A stretch of DNA of 64,000 nucleotides from positions 62,001 to 126,000 of the forward strand of contig JANQAO010000001.1 of assembly GCA_030386295.1 (NCBI GenBank), given 5' to 3'. The notes under the pieces are model-generated. The model saw only the letters and a program-made list of their open reading frames with translations. It made no database searches and was not told the DNA's origin. Shown piece after piece: positions 46,921 through 56,811 of the stretch. Position 1 is the stretch's first letter. Every line of letters begins with the position of its first letter. A program made the translations under genes and the position numbers. This DNA comes from Candidatus Persebacteraceae bacterium Df01 (GTDB lineage: Bacteria > Pseudomonadota > Gammaproteobacteria > Tethybacterales > Persebacteraceae).

Positions 46921-48777
46921 ATGGATAACCGTTTTGATGTCATTGTGATTGGTGGTGGGCACGCTGGTACCGAAGCCGCTCTAGCAGCGGCACGTAGCGG
47001 TGTGCAAACGCTACTGCTCACACAAAACAAAAACACCTTGGGGCAAATGTCTTGTAATCCAGCTATTGGCGGCGTTGGCAAAGGGCATTTAGTGAAAGAA
47101 ATTGATGCGCTGGGCGGCATGATGGCACTTGCCGCCGATGATGCTGGCATTCAATTCCGGCGCCTCAATAGTAGCCGCGGAGCGGCTGTACGTGCTACTC
47201 GTGCCCAAAGCGATCGCGAATTATACAAAGCGACAGTACAATTGCGGTTAGAAATCGCTCCCAACCTATGTGTACTGCAATGCACGGTAGACGACATCAT
47301 TGTACAAAACGGCCACGCGACGGGCGTGCTAACCAATACGACAGACAACGGCAATAAATTTTTTGCTCCAGCTATCGTACTCACGGCGGGGACTTTCTTA
47401 GCTGGCATCATACACATCGGCAAACAGCAAATCGCCGGCGGCCGCGCGGGTTGCAAACCCGCAACGACTCTAGCCGCCCGATTGCGGGAGTTAAATTTGC
47501 CGGTGGGGCGGCTCAAAACCGGTACGCCACCACGGTTAGATGGGCGAAGCATTGATTTTTCCCAACTGACAGAACAGCCCGGTGACACACCGCGCCCCGT
47601 GTTTTCTTTTATTGGAGCCGCCCATCGCCATCCACCACAGCGCGTCTGTCACATCACTAATACCACGCCGTCCACACACGATATTATTCGCGCCGCGTTA
47701 TCCGACTCACCTCTGTTTTCGGGCGCGATTGAAGGTGCAGGACCGCGCTATTGCCCTTCTATTGAAGATAAAGTCACCCGCTTTGCTGAGCGCGAATCGC
47801 ATCGCATTTTTTTAGAGCCAGAAAGTTTGCGGGAAGATTGTGAATATTATCCCAACGGTATTTCCACGAGTTTGCCAAAAGAAGCGCAGGCAAATTTTGT
47901 GCGCACCATTCCCGGACTTGCACATGCTCGCATCACACGTTTAGGTTACGCGATTGAATATGATTTCTTTGATCCCCGAGCACTACTTCCGTCTTTGCAA
48001 ACACGTACATTGCCTGGGCTTTTCTTCGCCGGCCAAATTAACGGCACCACCGGCTATGAGGAAGCCGCCGCACAAGGACTAATCGCCGGACTCAATGCAG
48101 CACGGCTGGCAACGGACAAGCCACCGTGGACGCCGACACGCGAAGAATCATACATCGGCGTGATGATTGACGATTTAACGGCACGTGGTGTGATAGAACC
48201 TTACCGCATGTTCACTAGCCGCGCTGAATGTCGGTTATCCTTGCGAGAAGATAATGCAGACTTACGGTTAACAGAAACAGGTCGTCGCTTGAATTTGGTA
48301 GATGATGAGCGGTGGCGATTGTTTTGTGCCCGCAGAGAACGATTGGAGAAAGAAGAATTACGGTTAAACACCCTCAAAATGCGTGATACCTCCGTTACCG
48401 CGGCACCTGCACAATCAGTTGCACGTTGGCTGCGGGGACCGGAAGCGCATTATGTAGATTTATGCCTACCCGATGCGCTCAGCGACACTGCTGACATTGC
48501 TGAAATGGAAGCGCGTTGCAAATACGCCGGCTACATTCAACATCAACAAGCACAATTAGCTCGCGCGGGTGAAGAAGACGCCATGCGTATTCCCAATAAT
48601 TTTGACATTAGCGCCATTGCCGGCTTATCACACGAAGTACAGGAGCTATTTCACCGTCACCATCCGGTAAGCATTCGGCAAGCACGGCGCATCAGCGGTA
48701 TCACGCCGGCGGCGCTGGCCATCGTAGCTGCTCATCTCAAAACACGGGAAATTACGGATAAAATGAGGTCAGTGTGA
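46921..48777 (+). CDS. mnmG: tRNA uridine 5-carboxymethylaminomethyl modification enzyme MnmG (GidA)
   Basis: MnmG (with MnmE) installs the cmnm5 group on wobble uridine. The 618-residue product, from the ATG at 46921, starts with the FAD motif [20 protein letters not shown], followed by [20 protein letters not shown], the cysteine motif region [24 protein letters not shown] and the C-terminal [13 protein letters not shown]. An in-frame ATG at 46906 is an alternative. It overlaps parA by four bases. rsmG, which usually follows mnmG, is not here. Confidence 0.97.
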   Translation: MDNRFDVIVIGGGHAGTEAALAAARSGVQTLLLTQNKNTLGQMSCNPAIGGVGKGHLVKEIDALGGMMALAADDAGIQFRRLNSSRGAAVRATRAQSDRELYKATVQLRLEIAPNLCVLQCTVDDIIVQNGHATGVLTNTTDNGNKFFAPAIVLTAGTFLAGIIHIGKQQIAGGRAGCKPATTLAARLRELNLPVGRLKTGTPPRLDGRSIDFSQLTEQPGDTPRPVFSFIGAAHRHPPQRVCHITNTTPSTHDIIRAALSDSPLFSGAIEGAGPRYCPSIEDKVTRFAERESHRIFLEPESLREDCEYYPNGISTSLPKEAQANFVRTIPGLAHARITRLGYAIEYDFFDPRALLPSLQTRTLPGLFFAGQINGTTGYEEAAAQGLIAGLNAARLATDKPPWTPTREESYIGVMIDDLTARGVIEPYRMFTSRAECRLSLREDNADLRLTETGRRLNLVDDERWRLFCARRERLEKEELRLNTLKMRDTSVTAAPAQSVARWLRGPEAHYVDLCLPDALSDTADIAEMEARCKYAGYIQHQQAQLARAGEEDAMRIPNNFDISAIAGLSHEVQELFHRHHPVSIRQARRISGITPAALAIVAAHLKTREITDKMRSV

Positions 48778-49532
48778 AAACTTTCGCCGTTATTAATCAA
48801 AAAGGAGGTACCGGCAAGACTACGGTAAGTATTAACTTATCGGCACGGTTGGCCGAGTTGGGTAAAAAAACGTTGCTAGTAGACATTGATCCGCAAGGCA
48901 ATGCCACTTCGGGCAGCGGTGTAGAAAAATGGCACATTGGCGGCGGCACCTATGACGTGCTTTTTGATCGGGAAGTAGCAAATTGCCTAATTTATTCACT
49001 GGTCGGTGGCTATTGGGTACTGAGTGCCAACATGGAATTAGCCGGAGCGGAAATTGAGCTGGCTGGCGAGCAATTATGGCAGTGCCGGCTACGTGATGCA
49101 CTGGCAACAGTGCGGGATGATTTTGATTTTATTTTAATTGACTGCCCGCCATCTCTAGGGGTTCTCACCGTCAACGCGCTAGTTGCCGCCGACAGTGTAC
49201 TTATTCCCATGCAGTGTGAATATTTTGCCATGGAAGGTTTATCTGACCTCGCAGAAACCGTGCGCCGACTTCGCACCGGCTGGAATCCATCATTACACGT
49301 AGCTGGCATTGTGCGCTCCATGTTAGATAGGCGCAATTTACTGTCACGCTCTATTTCCGATGAGTTACAGCGGCATTTTGGCGAAAAATTGTTTTCTGCC
49401 GCTGTTCACCGTAATGTGCGCGTGGCGGAAGCCCCTAGCCATAGCTTACCTGTACTTACTTATGCGCCGCGTTCATCCGGCGCAAAAGGCTACAGACAAT
49501 TAGGAGATGAATTTTTGGAGCGCTTCGCATGA
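48774..49532 (+). CDS. parA: Chromosome partitioning ATPase ParA (Soj-like)
   Basis: ParA is a deviant Walker ATPase that moves ParB-bound origins. The 252-residue product starts with GTG and contains [17 protein letters not shown] (deviant Walker A), [25 protein letters not shown] and [15 protein letters not shown]. It overlaps both mnmG and parB by four bases. In proteobacteria parAB beside mnmG marks the origin region. No gap between mnmG and parA means rsmG is lost or elsewhere. Confidence 0.95.
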   Translation: MKTFAVINQKGGTGKTTVSINLSARLAELGKKTLLVDIDPQGNATSGSGVEKWHIGGGTYDVLFDREVANCLIYSLVGGYWVLSANMELAGAEIELAGEQLWQCRLRDALATVRDDFDFILIDCPPSLGVLTVNALVAADSVLIPMQCEYFAMEGLSDLAETVRRLRTGWNPSLHVAGIVRSMLDRRNLLSRSISDELQRHFGEKLFSAAVHRNVRVAEAPSHSLPVLTYAPRSSGAKGYRQLGDEFLERFA

Positions 49533-50371
49533 AACGGCGCGGTCTGGGACGCGGTTTAGAAACCTTGTTGAGCGGTGCGTCAGAAGCCGGCGCAGCGGAA
49601 GGTATTGTCAATATTACAATAAGTAAATTGCAACCCGGTGGCGCCCAACCACGTCGGCATTTTGACAAAAGTGAACTACAGTCGCTCGCCTCTTCTATCA
49701 AAACCCGCGGCGTGATTCAACCACTGGTAGCACGTCCGCTTGCTGCCGGTGAATACGAAATTGTCGCCGGCGAACGGCGGTGGCGGGCAGCGCAGCTAGC
49801 GGGGCTAAAAACAGTACCAGTAGTGGTAAGACAACTATCCGACAAGGAAGCATTGCTGGTAGCGTTAGTGGAAAACATCCAGCGCGCCGACCTCAACTCG
49901 GTGGAACAGTCGCGAGGTATCGCTCACCTCATAAAAGACTTAGATATTACGCATGCGGAGGCGGCGGACAGCCTCGGCATGTCGCGTCCAGCGGTCAGTA
50001 ACGCATTGCGCTTGTTATCATTATCGACGCCCGTATTAACGTTGCTCGCCGAGAAAAAATTGGAGGCCGGTCATGCTCGAGCACTGTTGCCTTTGCCTCC
50101 GAGTCAGCAAAAAGAAGTAGCCGTGCGTGTCATAACTACTAATTTATCGGTACGACAAACCGAAAATCTAGCACGGAGCATGCTCGCCAATAAAACCGAT
50201 AAAATCCCCTCGGCTAAAGATCCCGACACTCGCAGACTACAAGAAGAATTATCATCACGATTATCGGCACAGGTGGACATTCAGCATCACAAAAACGGTA
50301 GCGGAAAATTAACCATTTACTATGGTTCTTTAAACTCATTGGACAGATTACTAGAAAAATTACGCCAATAA
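49529..50371 (+). CDS. parB: Chromosome partitioning protein ParB (Spo0J-like)
   Basis: ParB binds parS sites and loads partition complexes. The 280-residue protein has the N-terminal CTPase-type ParB/Srx domain (LQPGGAQPRRHFDKSELQSL, VAGERRWRAAQLAG, and NIQRADLNSVEQSRG), a central helix-turn-helix (ADSLGMSRPAVSNALRLL), and a C-terminal dimer domain. The start overlaps parA by four bases. I saw no perfect parS (TGTTTCACGTGAAACA) in this window. Confidence 0.95.
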   Translation: MKRRGLGRGLETLLSGASEAGAAEGIVNITISKLQPGGAQPRRHFDKSELQSLASSIKTRGVIQPLVARPLAAGEYEIVAGERRWRAAQLAGLKTVPVVVRQLSDKEALLVALVENIQRADLNSVEQSRGIAHLIKDLDITHAEAADSLGMSRPAVSNALRLLSLSTPVLTLLAEKKLEAGHARALLPLPPSQQKEVAVRVITTNLSVRQTENLARSMLANKTDKIPSAKDPDTRRLQEELSSRLSAQVDIQHHKNGSGKLTIYYGSLNSLDRLLEKLRQ

Positions 50372-50476
50372 CCAGCACAGCAAGAAAATTATTGTCTTGC
50401 ACAATAAAAATTATGTTTTTCTATAACCTTAATTTTTTACTGTTCCTCCGTCTGAAATAGAGATTTTATTTAGCCG

Positions 50477-50496
50477 CTTTTTTAGACATTCTTTAA
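50477..50496 (+). promoter_or_regulatory. Second copy of the mnmA-upstream 20-base motif
   Basis: This matches 15617-15636 at 18 of 20 positions. Downstream, TGTAAAAT at 50500-50507 resembles an extended -10 box, and the slt ATG is at 50515. Confidence 0.3.
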
Positions 50497-50514
50497 GCCT
50501 GTAAAATCACTGTT

Positions 50515-52380
50515 ATGAGGGGGCTTAACTTTGTCTTTATCTTTCTAATTAGTGCCGCTAATATCGGCGCGCTAGCCGCTGAAAGCAAAGAATTAAGTAC
50601 AGCCCGCCAATTTTTTTTGCGTGACCACGCTAAATCATTTACCAATCAGGTTAAAAAAATCCCATCCAATAGCGTGTACACTCCTTTATTGGAATATTGG
50701 CAAGGTGTAATCAACTTACGCAGGAAGAAACCGGCAGAACTGGAGACCGTCGCACAAAAAACACCTTCCGCCTTTTTGCGTGACAATGCCATACAACAGC
50801 TAGCAACGCATTATGCCGAAAAGAACTTGTGGAAGAAACTTGCTAAATTGGACGGCATTTTGCCACCATGTGGACAATTGTTATTGCAACTTCGCAACGG
50901 CAACGGCAAACAGCAAGCGCGTGATATTTGGCACAACGATTCGCGCATGAACGATGCCTTGTGTATTGCCGCCTATCGGCAGTCCATAAAAAACGGCGTG
51001 TTGAACAAGCAAGACGTATGGATGAAGGTGCGCGATCTTGCTGGCAGTAAAAAATTATCCGCAACGAAACGGCTATTGCGTCATTTTCCTATTAATCTCT
51101 CTTATCAGCAGGTGCGCAAAGTTGCCAATAGCGCACAACGACATATTCTCGGCAAACACGGTCTTAACACGCCAGCAAAACAATCTCTGGTAATGATAGC
51201 AGCAATGGCCGCCGCCCGCAGCCGCCCGTCCATTGCCATTAGCCGATGGAAAGCTTTTTCACAATATTTTAACCAAGAAGAAAACGCCCAAGTGTGGTTG
51301 GCTATTGCTGAATGGGCAGCCCGCTGGCACCGACAAGACGCATTAGCATTGTATCGCCTTGCATCACCAGCGGCTATCTATGATACTAATGCGCGGGCGT
51401 GGCGAGTGAGAGCTGCCTTACGCGCCGGCGATTACACCGATATAGCGGCAACTATTGATACCATGCCTTCCGACGAAGCACAATTGTCAACGTGGCGCTA
51501 TTGGCGGGCCGTAGCCGCGCTAGAAACTGGCAACACAAAACAAGGGCTCTCGCTCATGCGCTCGCTCGCTGCTGATGAAGATGATTATTACGGTTTACTA
51601 GCGCGCGAGGCATCGGACATGCCACTAGTAATGATTCAAAATGCGCCAACCGAGTTGTCTGCACAACCGCAAGGAGATTTTGCTTTGGCGATGGCAGTAC
51701 GTAAAGCGGGCGAAAATTCTCTAGCACGGAAAATTTGGCGCCATGCTGTTCGTGACGAAACAGATAACGCCATTTTGCTAGCGGCATCACAAGCAGCAGC
51801 AGTAGCGGAATGGCATTTGGCGTCCATTGATGCTGCCAATTATCTGCCGCAGGCACACAATTTGCGCTTTCCTCTGCCTTATCACGACACCATTAGCGGC
51901 AACAGTGATACATTCAATCTTGACCATGCCTTTGTCTATGGACTAATCCGACAAGAAAGTCATTTTATGTCAACTATTGTTTCACCCGCCAAAGCTCACG
52001 GTCTAATGCAAGTATTGCCGTCCACGGCGCAGCTAGTGGCTCGCAAACATGGTTACCATCGCTATAACCATTCCCGACTCACGCGCGTAAGCACCAATGT
52101 CATTATCGGCACTACTTACCTTGCCGATTTAGCTGGTAGATTCAAAGCACATCCGGTACAAGTTGCGGCCGCTTACAACGCCGGTCCAGCGCGGGCAGTA
52201 CGTTGGGACAAACGCAACCGCGGCCGAGATTTACTTATTTATATAGAAAACATTCCCATTTTAGAAACACGTTTATATGTTAAGCATGTACTAGCCAACC
52301 GTGCTCATTATGAAGCACGACTGGGTACTACTCGCGCTTCCATGCGTGAACTGATTATCCTGCCGATACGAAAAGTGTAG
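50515..52380 (+). CDS. slt: Soluble lytic murein transglycosylase
   Basis: Slt cleaves glycan strands of peptidoglycan in the periplasm, leaving 1,6-anhydro ends. The 621-residue protein has a signal peptide (FVFIFLISAANIGALAAE), a long superhelical domain of about 430 residues, and a C-terminal SLT domain with the catalytic glutamate in RQESHFMS, followed by GLMQVLPSTAQLVA and AAYNAGPARAVRW. The fold matches Slt70. It is 143 bases after parB, so it has its own promoter. Confidence 0.93.
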   Translation: MRGLNFVFIFLISAANIGALAAESKELSTARQFFLRDHAKSFTNQVKKIPSNSVYTPLLEYWQGVINLRRKKPAELETVAQKTPSAFLRDNAIQQLATHYAEKNLWKKLAKLDGILPPCGQLLLQLRNGNGKQQARDIWHNDSRMNDALCIAAYRQSIKNGVLNKQDVWMKVRDLAGSKKLSATKRLLRHFPINLSYQQVRKVANSAQRHILGKHGLNTPAKQSLVMIAAMAAARSRPSIAISRWKAFSQYFNQEENAQVWLAIAEWAARWHRQDALALYRLASPAAIYDTNARAWRVRAALRAGDYTDIAATIDTMPSDEAQLSTWRYWRAVAALETGNTKQGLSLMRSLAADEDDYYGLLAREASDMPLVMIQNAPTELSAQPQGDFALAMAVRKAGENSLARKIWRHAVRDETDNAILLAASQAAAVAEWHLASIDAANYLPQAHNLRFPLPYHDTISGNSDTFNLDHAFVYGLIRQESHFMSTIVSPAKAHGLMQVLPSTAQLVARKHGYHRYNHSRLTRVSTNVIIGTTYLADLAGRFKAHPVQVAAAYNAGPARAVRWDKRNRGRDLLIYIENIPILETRLYVKHVLANRAHYEARLGTTRASMRELIILPIRKV

Positions 52381-52441
52381 TGCCGCTTGCATTGTCAAAA
52401 AAACCGCACCTTTTTTGCCAATAATTAATCACTATCTTTTG

Positions 52442-52732
52442 TTATTGAATGCCGACGCCAACAACCTCTAGCAATAAATTAGATAGTGTCCCACCAGAAC
52501 GGGTGTCGTGCCAGCCGCCGTCACGCCAGACAAAATGGTGACCGCCGCTTCGCGCCGCAACCCACACTTCCTGCAATGCCGGCTGACGATTGATAACAAC
52601 TTTACCATCGTCATCTAACAACACTTCAATCATACCGCCATTGGATTCATAATCCACGCCAGCATCGTCCAACACACTTTCAATACGCATAAATAGTTCA
52701 TCACAAATATTATGATATTCGGTTTCGTCCAT
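52442..52732 (-). CDS. cyaY: Iron-sulfur cluster assembly protein CyaY (bacterial frataxin)
   Basis: CyaY binds iron and regulates cysteine desulfurase activity in Fe-S assembly. The 96-residue acidic protein has the frataxin features: an acidic first helix (MDETEYHNICDELFMRIESV), GMIEVLLDDDGKVVINRQPA and a beta-sheet with VWVAARSGGHHF. It is divergent from lptM, 38 bases away, the order seen in Pseudomonas-like genomes. Confidence 0.9.
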   Translation of the reverse strand: MDETEYHNICDELFMRIESVLDDAGVDYESNGGMIEVLLDDDGKVVINRQPALQEVWVAARSGGHHFVWRDGGWHDTRSGGTLSNLLLEVVGVGIQ

Positions 52733-52770
52733 CGCTTTTCCCAGTCAGTTTATAATGCTTTCATCATACC

Positions 52771-52881
52771 ATGAGATTGTTATTGCTTAGTGCCTTTTGC
52801 GTGTTTTTAATCCTGTCCGGGTGTGGCAAAACGGGGCCGTTACGGCTACCGAAAGAAGCCCAATCCACTATGCCACAATGA
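52771..52881 (+). CDS. lptM: LptM-type small lipoprotein
   Basis: This 36-residue product has a lipoprotein signal with the lipobox LSGC (cysteine 18), then GKTGPLRLPK, the highly conserved end of the LptM/YifL family. LptM helps fold the LPS translocon LptD. Family knowledge places it between cyaY and lysA or dapF, as here. Its stop overlaps the lysA start (ATGA), which strongly supports translation although the frame is short. Confidence 0.9.
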   Translation: MRLLLLSAFCVFLILSGCGKTGPLRLPKEAQSTMPQ

Positions 52882-54128
52882 GTGGTTTTTCTCGGCACGA
52901 CGAACACTTGTTTGTGGAAAACTTGCCGCTGGTGGAGGTGGCAAAACGTTTTGGCACGCCATGCTATGTGTATTCCAAACAAGTTCTATTGGACAATTTA
53001 GCGCAATTAAAAGCCGCTTTTCCAAAAAGCACGCCGCGCTTCTTTTATGCCGTCAAAGCCAATAGCAATCTGGCCATTATCCGAGTGTTATGCGATGCCG
53101 GTTGCGGTTTTGATATTGTGTCAGCGGGAGAGCTAGCGAGAGTGCTGGCCGCGGGAGGTGACGCAAGCAAAACGGTTTTTTCCGGCGTCGGAAAAAGTGC
53201 AGACGATATTAAGGCAGCGCTTCAAGCTGGTATCGGCTGCTTTAATGTGGAGTCGGCGCAAGAAATGACGCGGATTGAAAGCATCGCCGAAGCCGACCAA
53301 AAGATGGCTCCAATCGCCGTTCGCGTGACGCCAGATGTGGATGGCGACACTCACCGTTTCTTAACCACCGGCGTCAAGGAAAGTAAATTTGGTGTACCGC
53401 CGGCAACTGCACTGGCTATGGCACAACAAGCAGCCTCCTCCGCACACATTAACTTTTTGGGATTTGCCTGCCATTTAGGCTCTCAAATCTGCCGCGAAGC
53501 AGTATACATAAGTGCTGCACAAGCAATGGTTGAATTAGTCAAACAGGCACGAATAGCAGGCATCACCGTGCAACACATGGACATGGGAGGTGGCTTTGCT
53601 GTGGATTATGACAACGGTTCCACACTTGATATATCACTTGCCGCTTATGATGCGACCCTTGCCGATTTTTTTTCTGACACTCCAGTCTGGATGGAGCCGG
53701 GGCGCTCAATTACGGCAACAGCCGGCGTATTGCTAACTACGGTAGAATATATGAAACCGGCTGGCGATAAATATTTCTGGCTTGTGGATGCGGGTATGAA
53801 CGACTTTTTGCGACCGATGTTGTATGATGCCATGCACCGTATTGAAATGGTCAAAAATACTACAACTCCACCACTAACCGGTGATGTAGCCGGCCCAATT
53901 TGCGAAAGCGCCGACATACTCGGTCGCAATTGCACTTTGACCGCGGTGACAGGAGACGTGCTAGCGGTACGCGATGTCGGTGCTTACGGAGCGGCGATGA
54001 TGTCAAATTACAATAGCCATCCACGCCCCTGTGAAGTGCTGGTAAGCGGTGATAAAGTTGAACTTGTGCGAAAACGCGAACTTATCAACGACTTGTTTCG
54101 CGATGAATGTATCGCTTTCGTAGATTAA
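52878..54128 (+). CDS. lysA: Diaminopimelate decarboxylase
   Basis: LysA makes lysine from meso-diaminopimelate, using PLP. From the ATG at 52878 the product has 416 residues and starts MSGFSRHDEHLFVENLPLVE; the longer frame upstream is lptM read out of phase. It has the PLP lysine in FFYAVKANSN, VSAGELARVLAAG, GFACHLGSQI, HMDMGGGFAVDYD, MEPGRSI, the C-terminal ICESADILGRNC with the cross-subunit cysteine, and YGAAMMSNYN. dapF does not follow. Confidence 0.96.
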   Translation: MSGFSRHDEHLFVENLPLVEVAKRFGTPCYVYSKQVLLDNLAQLKAAFPKSTPRFFYAVKANSNLAIIRVLCDAGCGFDIVSAGELARVLAAGGDASKTVFSGVGKSADDIKAALQAGIGCFNVESAQEMTRIESIAEADQKMAPIAVRVTPDVDGDTHRFLTTGVKESKFGVPPATALAMAQQAASSAHINFLGFACHLGSQICREAVYISAAQAMVELVKQARIAGITVQHMDMGGGFAVDYDNGSTLDISLAAYDATLADFFSDTPVWMEPGRSITATAGVLLTTVEYMKPAGDKYFWLVDAGMNDFLRPMLYDAMHRIEMVKNTTTPPLTGDVAGPICESADILGRNCTLTAVTGDVLAVRDVGAYGAAMMSNYNSHPRPCEVLVSGDKVELVRKRELINDLFRDECIAFVD

Positions 54129-54132
54129 ACAA

Positions 54133-54390
<258 letters not shown>

Positions 54391-54395
54391 TTATT

Positions 54396-54871
54396 TTAGG
54401 AAATTTTTTTGAGCAATGCCTCAGCCACATGAGGCGACACAAATTTACGCACATCCCCACCCAACTGGGCAACTTCACGCACTATTGTTGAAGAAAGATG
54501 AATATATTCATGGCTGGGCGGCAAAAACAACGTCTCTAAATTGCCATCCAACATCTTGTTGATATGCGACAACTGCGATTCAAATTCAAAGTCAGAAATT
54601 GCACGCAATCCACGCAAGATAATGCGACTGTTTTGTCGGCGCAAAAAATCAGCGAGTAACCCGTCAAATGATAGCGTTTGAATGTTATCAACGGAAGCAA
54701 ATGATTGTCGCGCCATTTGTAACCGCTCTTCCAACGAAAAAATTGTTTTTTGTGCACCCCCGCGGCGACGGCAACAATAACCTCATCAAACACCCCCGAT
54801 GAACGCCAAACTAACGCTTCATGCCCCAACGTAATGGGATCAAAAGAGCCTGGGAAAACCGCGCGAATCAT
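54396..54871 (-). pseudogene. coaD: Phosphopantetheine adenylyltransferase, interrupted by a one-base deletion
   Basis: CoaD makes dephospho-CoA and is normally essential. The first frame begins [20 protein letters not shown] at the ATG at 54871, with the family nucleotide motif HxGH as LGHE. It runs to KKQFF, after which homology continues in the other phase as [36 protein letters not shown] and FLPPSHEYIHLSSTIVREVA up to the stop at 54396. The switch is at about 54737-54751, at two six-base runs of one nucleotide. One extra base in either run would give the normal length of 158 residues. Start overlaps rsmD by four bases. Confidence 0.9.
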
Positions 54872-55434
54872 ACCTGAGAAAGCAGTTGCCAGCATACAGC
54901 GCCGGCTTGTTTCCGCGTTTTCACAGCCCAACCGGCTTGTGGTACGATATGCCGGTCACTCTCACAGTACACAGTGCCGCCGGCGTTGAGTCGTGGTGCC
55001 ACTTTTTCTAACAAATGTTGCCATTGTTTATCATCAACATAATCAGAAAATGGCGGGTCCAAAAAAATGACATCAAAAAATTCCTTTGCCTCCGACAAAA
55101 AAGTAAAAGCGTCAGCTCGGCGCACTTGCACATTGCCCGCATTTAATAAATTTACCGTGCACCGAATTGCATTTGCTGTAGTAATATTTTTTTCCACAAA
55201 AGTAATCGTCTGTGCGCCTCGGGAAGCCGCTTCCAACCCCAGCGCGCCACCACCGGCAAACAAGTCTAGACAATTAAGATTGTCCAACCGCTGACCCAAG
55301 CAGTTGAATAGTGATTCACGAACGCGGCTGCCGCTGGAACGTAAGGAAGATGAGGAATGAAAATGAATTTTTCTTCCGCGCCATTTGCCGCCGATAATAC
55401 GAAAAACGGCAGGTGAGCGAAATGCAGCAGACAT
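54868..55434 (-). CDS. rsmD: 16S rRNA m2G966 methyltransferase
   Basis: RsmD methylates G966 of 16S rRNA. The 188-residue protein has a SAM-binding region ([20 protein letters not shown]), the catalytic DPPF motif in [11 protein letters not shown], and an N-terminal [13 protein letters not shown]. Its stop overlaps the coaD start by four bases. Upstream lies cpoB, whose stop is two bases away, on the same strand. Confidence 0.95.
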   Translation of the reverse strand: MSAAFRSPAVFRIIGGKWRGRKIHFHSSSSLRSSGSRVRESLFNCLGQRLDNLNCLDLFAGGGALGLEAASRGAQTITFVEKNITTANAIRCTVNLLNAGNVQVRRADAFTFLSEAKEFFDVIFLDPPFSDYVDDKQWQHLLEKVAPRLNAGGTVYCESDRHIVPQAGWAVKTRKQAGAVCWQLLSQV

Positions 55435-55436
55435 GG

Positions 55437-56285
55437 CTACTGCACCAGCAATTGCCGTGCCTTATCCGCTGCCAACGTAGTAGGGTGACTGTCAATCAAT
55501 TGTTCCAATACCTGCACACTTTGCTCTTTTTCACTCAAATTACGCAAGGCGCGAGCTAAAGTCAACATTGCATCCGGCACCTTGTCACTGTCTCCGTGCA
55601 ACGCAATTGTATCGCGTGCCGTATTGACGGCTTCTTGGTATTTCCCTAACGACATAAATGCCTGCCCCATCCAATAACCGGCATTGGCGTTGAATTGACC
55701 GTCAGGATAGTATTGCAACATCCGCTGAAAACCTCTAACAGCTTTTTCGTAGTTTTCTTCCTGAAAAGCGTTAAATGCAGCAGCATATAACTCTTTTTCT
55801 TCAGGAATGTCTACATACTGACTGATTTCTTGAAACTGTTGCGTTATTTTTGCTAACTGCGCTTCCAATGCATTAGTACGCCCCGAAAGCTGTTCTTGGT
55901 CAACCGATAACTGTTGAGATCGAATTTTCAATGTATTAACCGACTCACCGTCATTGGTGGCGCGCAACTCTTCTATTTCTCCGGAAAGACTGCGTAGCCG
56001 CTGTTCCGTGTCTTGCTGTTTTTTTGATATAGACACCAGCTGGGTGCGAATATTTTTAACTTGTGTATCCAAAGATCGGACCACACCGAGCAAGCTCTCT
56101 ATTTGTTTGCCGTTTTCAACTGCCTGCTTACGCGCGACATTATCGTTAAAAATTTGTGCTTGAGCCGGCGATGACAAAAACGTTGCCGCCAACAAAGTGG
56201 CGGCAACGTTAAAAAAGAAAAAGTGGTGTTTATTCGTCGTTGTAACGAATGCTAACACGTCTGTTTTTGGCCCACGCTTCTTCAT
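55437..56285 (-). CDS. cpoB: Cell division coordinator CpoB (YbgF)
   Basis: CpoB links the Tol machine with peptidoglycan synthesis during division. The product has a signal peptide (FFFFNVAATLLAATFLSSPAQAQ), an N-terminal coiled coil (VVRSLDTQVKNIRTQLVSI), and C-terminal TPR repeats (AFNAFQEENYEKAVRGFQRM, YWMGQAFMSLGKYQEA). I start at ATG 56285, preceded by AAGGCGAAA, giving 282 residues; a GTG at 56258 and the ATG at 56318 are other choices. The gene overlaps the end of pal in another frame. Confidence 0.88.
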   Translation of the reverse strand: MKKRGPKTDVLAFVTTTNKHHFFFFNVAATLLAATFLSSPAQAQIFNDNVARKQAVENGKQIESLLGVVRSLDTQVKNIRTQLVSISKKQQDTEQRLRSLSGEIEELRATNDGESVNTLKIRSQQLSVDQEQLSGRTNALEAQLAKITQQFQEISQYVDIPEEKELYAAAFNAFQEENYEKAVRGFQRMLQYYPDGQFNANAGYWMGQAFMSLGKYQEAVNTARDTIALHGDSDKVPDAMLTLARALRNLSEKEQSVQVLEQLIDSHPTTLAADKARQLLVQ

Positions 56286-56781
56286 TTTCGCCTTGTGCGC
56301 GCGGCTCTTCTTCGCCAAAACTTAGTGTTTCTATTTGGGAGGGAGAGACTCCGCTTGAAAGCATAATATCCCGCGTCGCGTCGGCTCGCCGCTGGCCAAG
56401 CGCAAGGTTGTACTCGTTGCTACCACGGTTATCGGTGTTACCCTCTAAAATAATTCCCATGGAAGGATTACGAACCAAAAAATCAGCATGCGCGCTAATA
56501 ATGTGCAAGTAATGCTCTTTGATTGCAGACTTATCATAATCAAAAAAGATCAGCCGTTCTTTGAGCAGGCCGTCACCTTTGCGCTCATCATCAATGGCGT
56601 CAGGTTGAGAGGTAAATCCCGGTGTCTTATCATCGCTCACGCCACTCGTTGAGGTAATATCTACCACGTCAACCTCAGCCTGTTCGTCTTTGATGTCACC
56701 CGAATAATTTGCTTTTTGCGCACAGCCGGAAATGGCTAAAAAAGCCATCAAAATAGTGCTTGCTAACACCCGCCCTTTCAT
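56230..56781 (-). CDS. pal: Peptidoglycan-associated lipoprotein
   Basis: Pal anchors the outer membrane to peptidoglycan and binds TolB. From the ATG at 56781 (with GGA seven bases upstream) the product has 183 residues: a lipoprotein signal ending ISGC, a linker, and an OmpA-like domain with YDKSAIKE, LEGNTDNRGSNEYNLALGQR and VSIRYNDE. A slightly longer start at 56796 is also in frame. It follows tolB by 30 bases and overlaps the start of cpoB by 56 bases. Confidence 0.94.
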   Translation of the reverse strand: MKGRVLASTILMAFLAISGCAQKANYSGDIKDEQAEVDVVDITSTSGVSDDKTPGFTSQPDAIDDERKGDGLLKERLIFFDYDKSAIKEHYLHIISAHADFLVRNPSMGIILEGNTDNRGSNEYNLALGQRRADATRDIMLSSGVSPSQIETLSFGEEEPRAQGENEEAWAKNRRVSIRYNDE

Positions 56782-56811
56782 GTTAAATCCTTTCAATTTT
56801 CTAATATTGAA

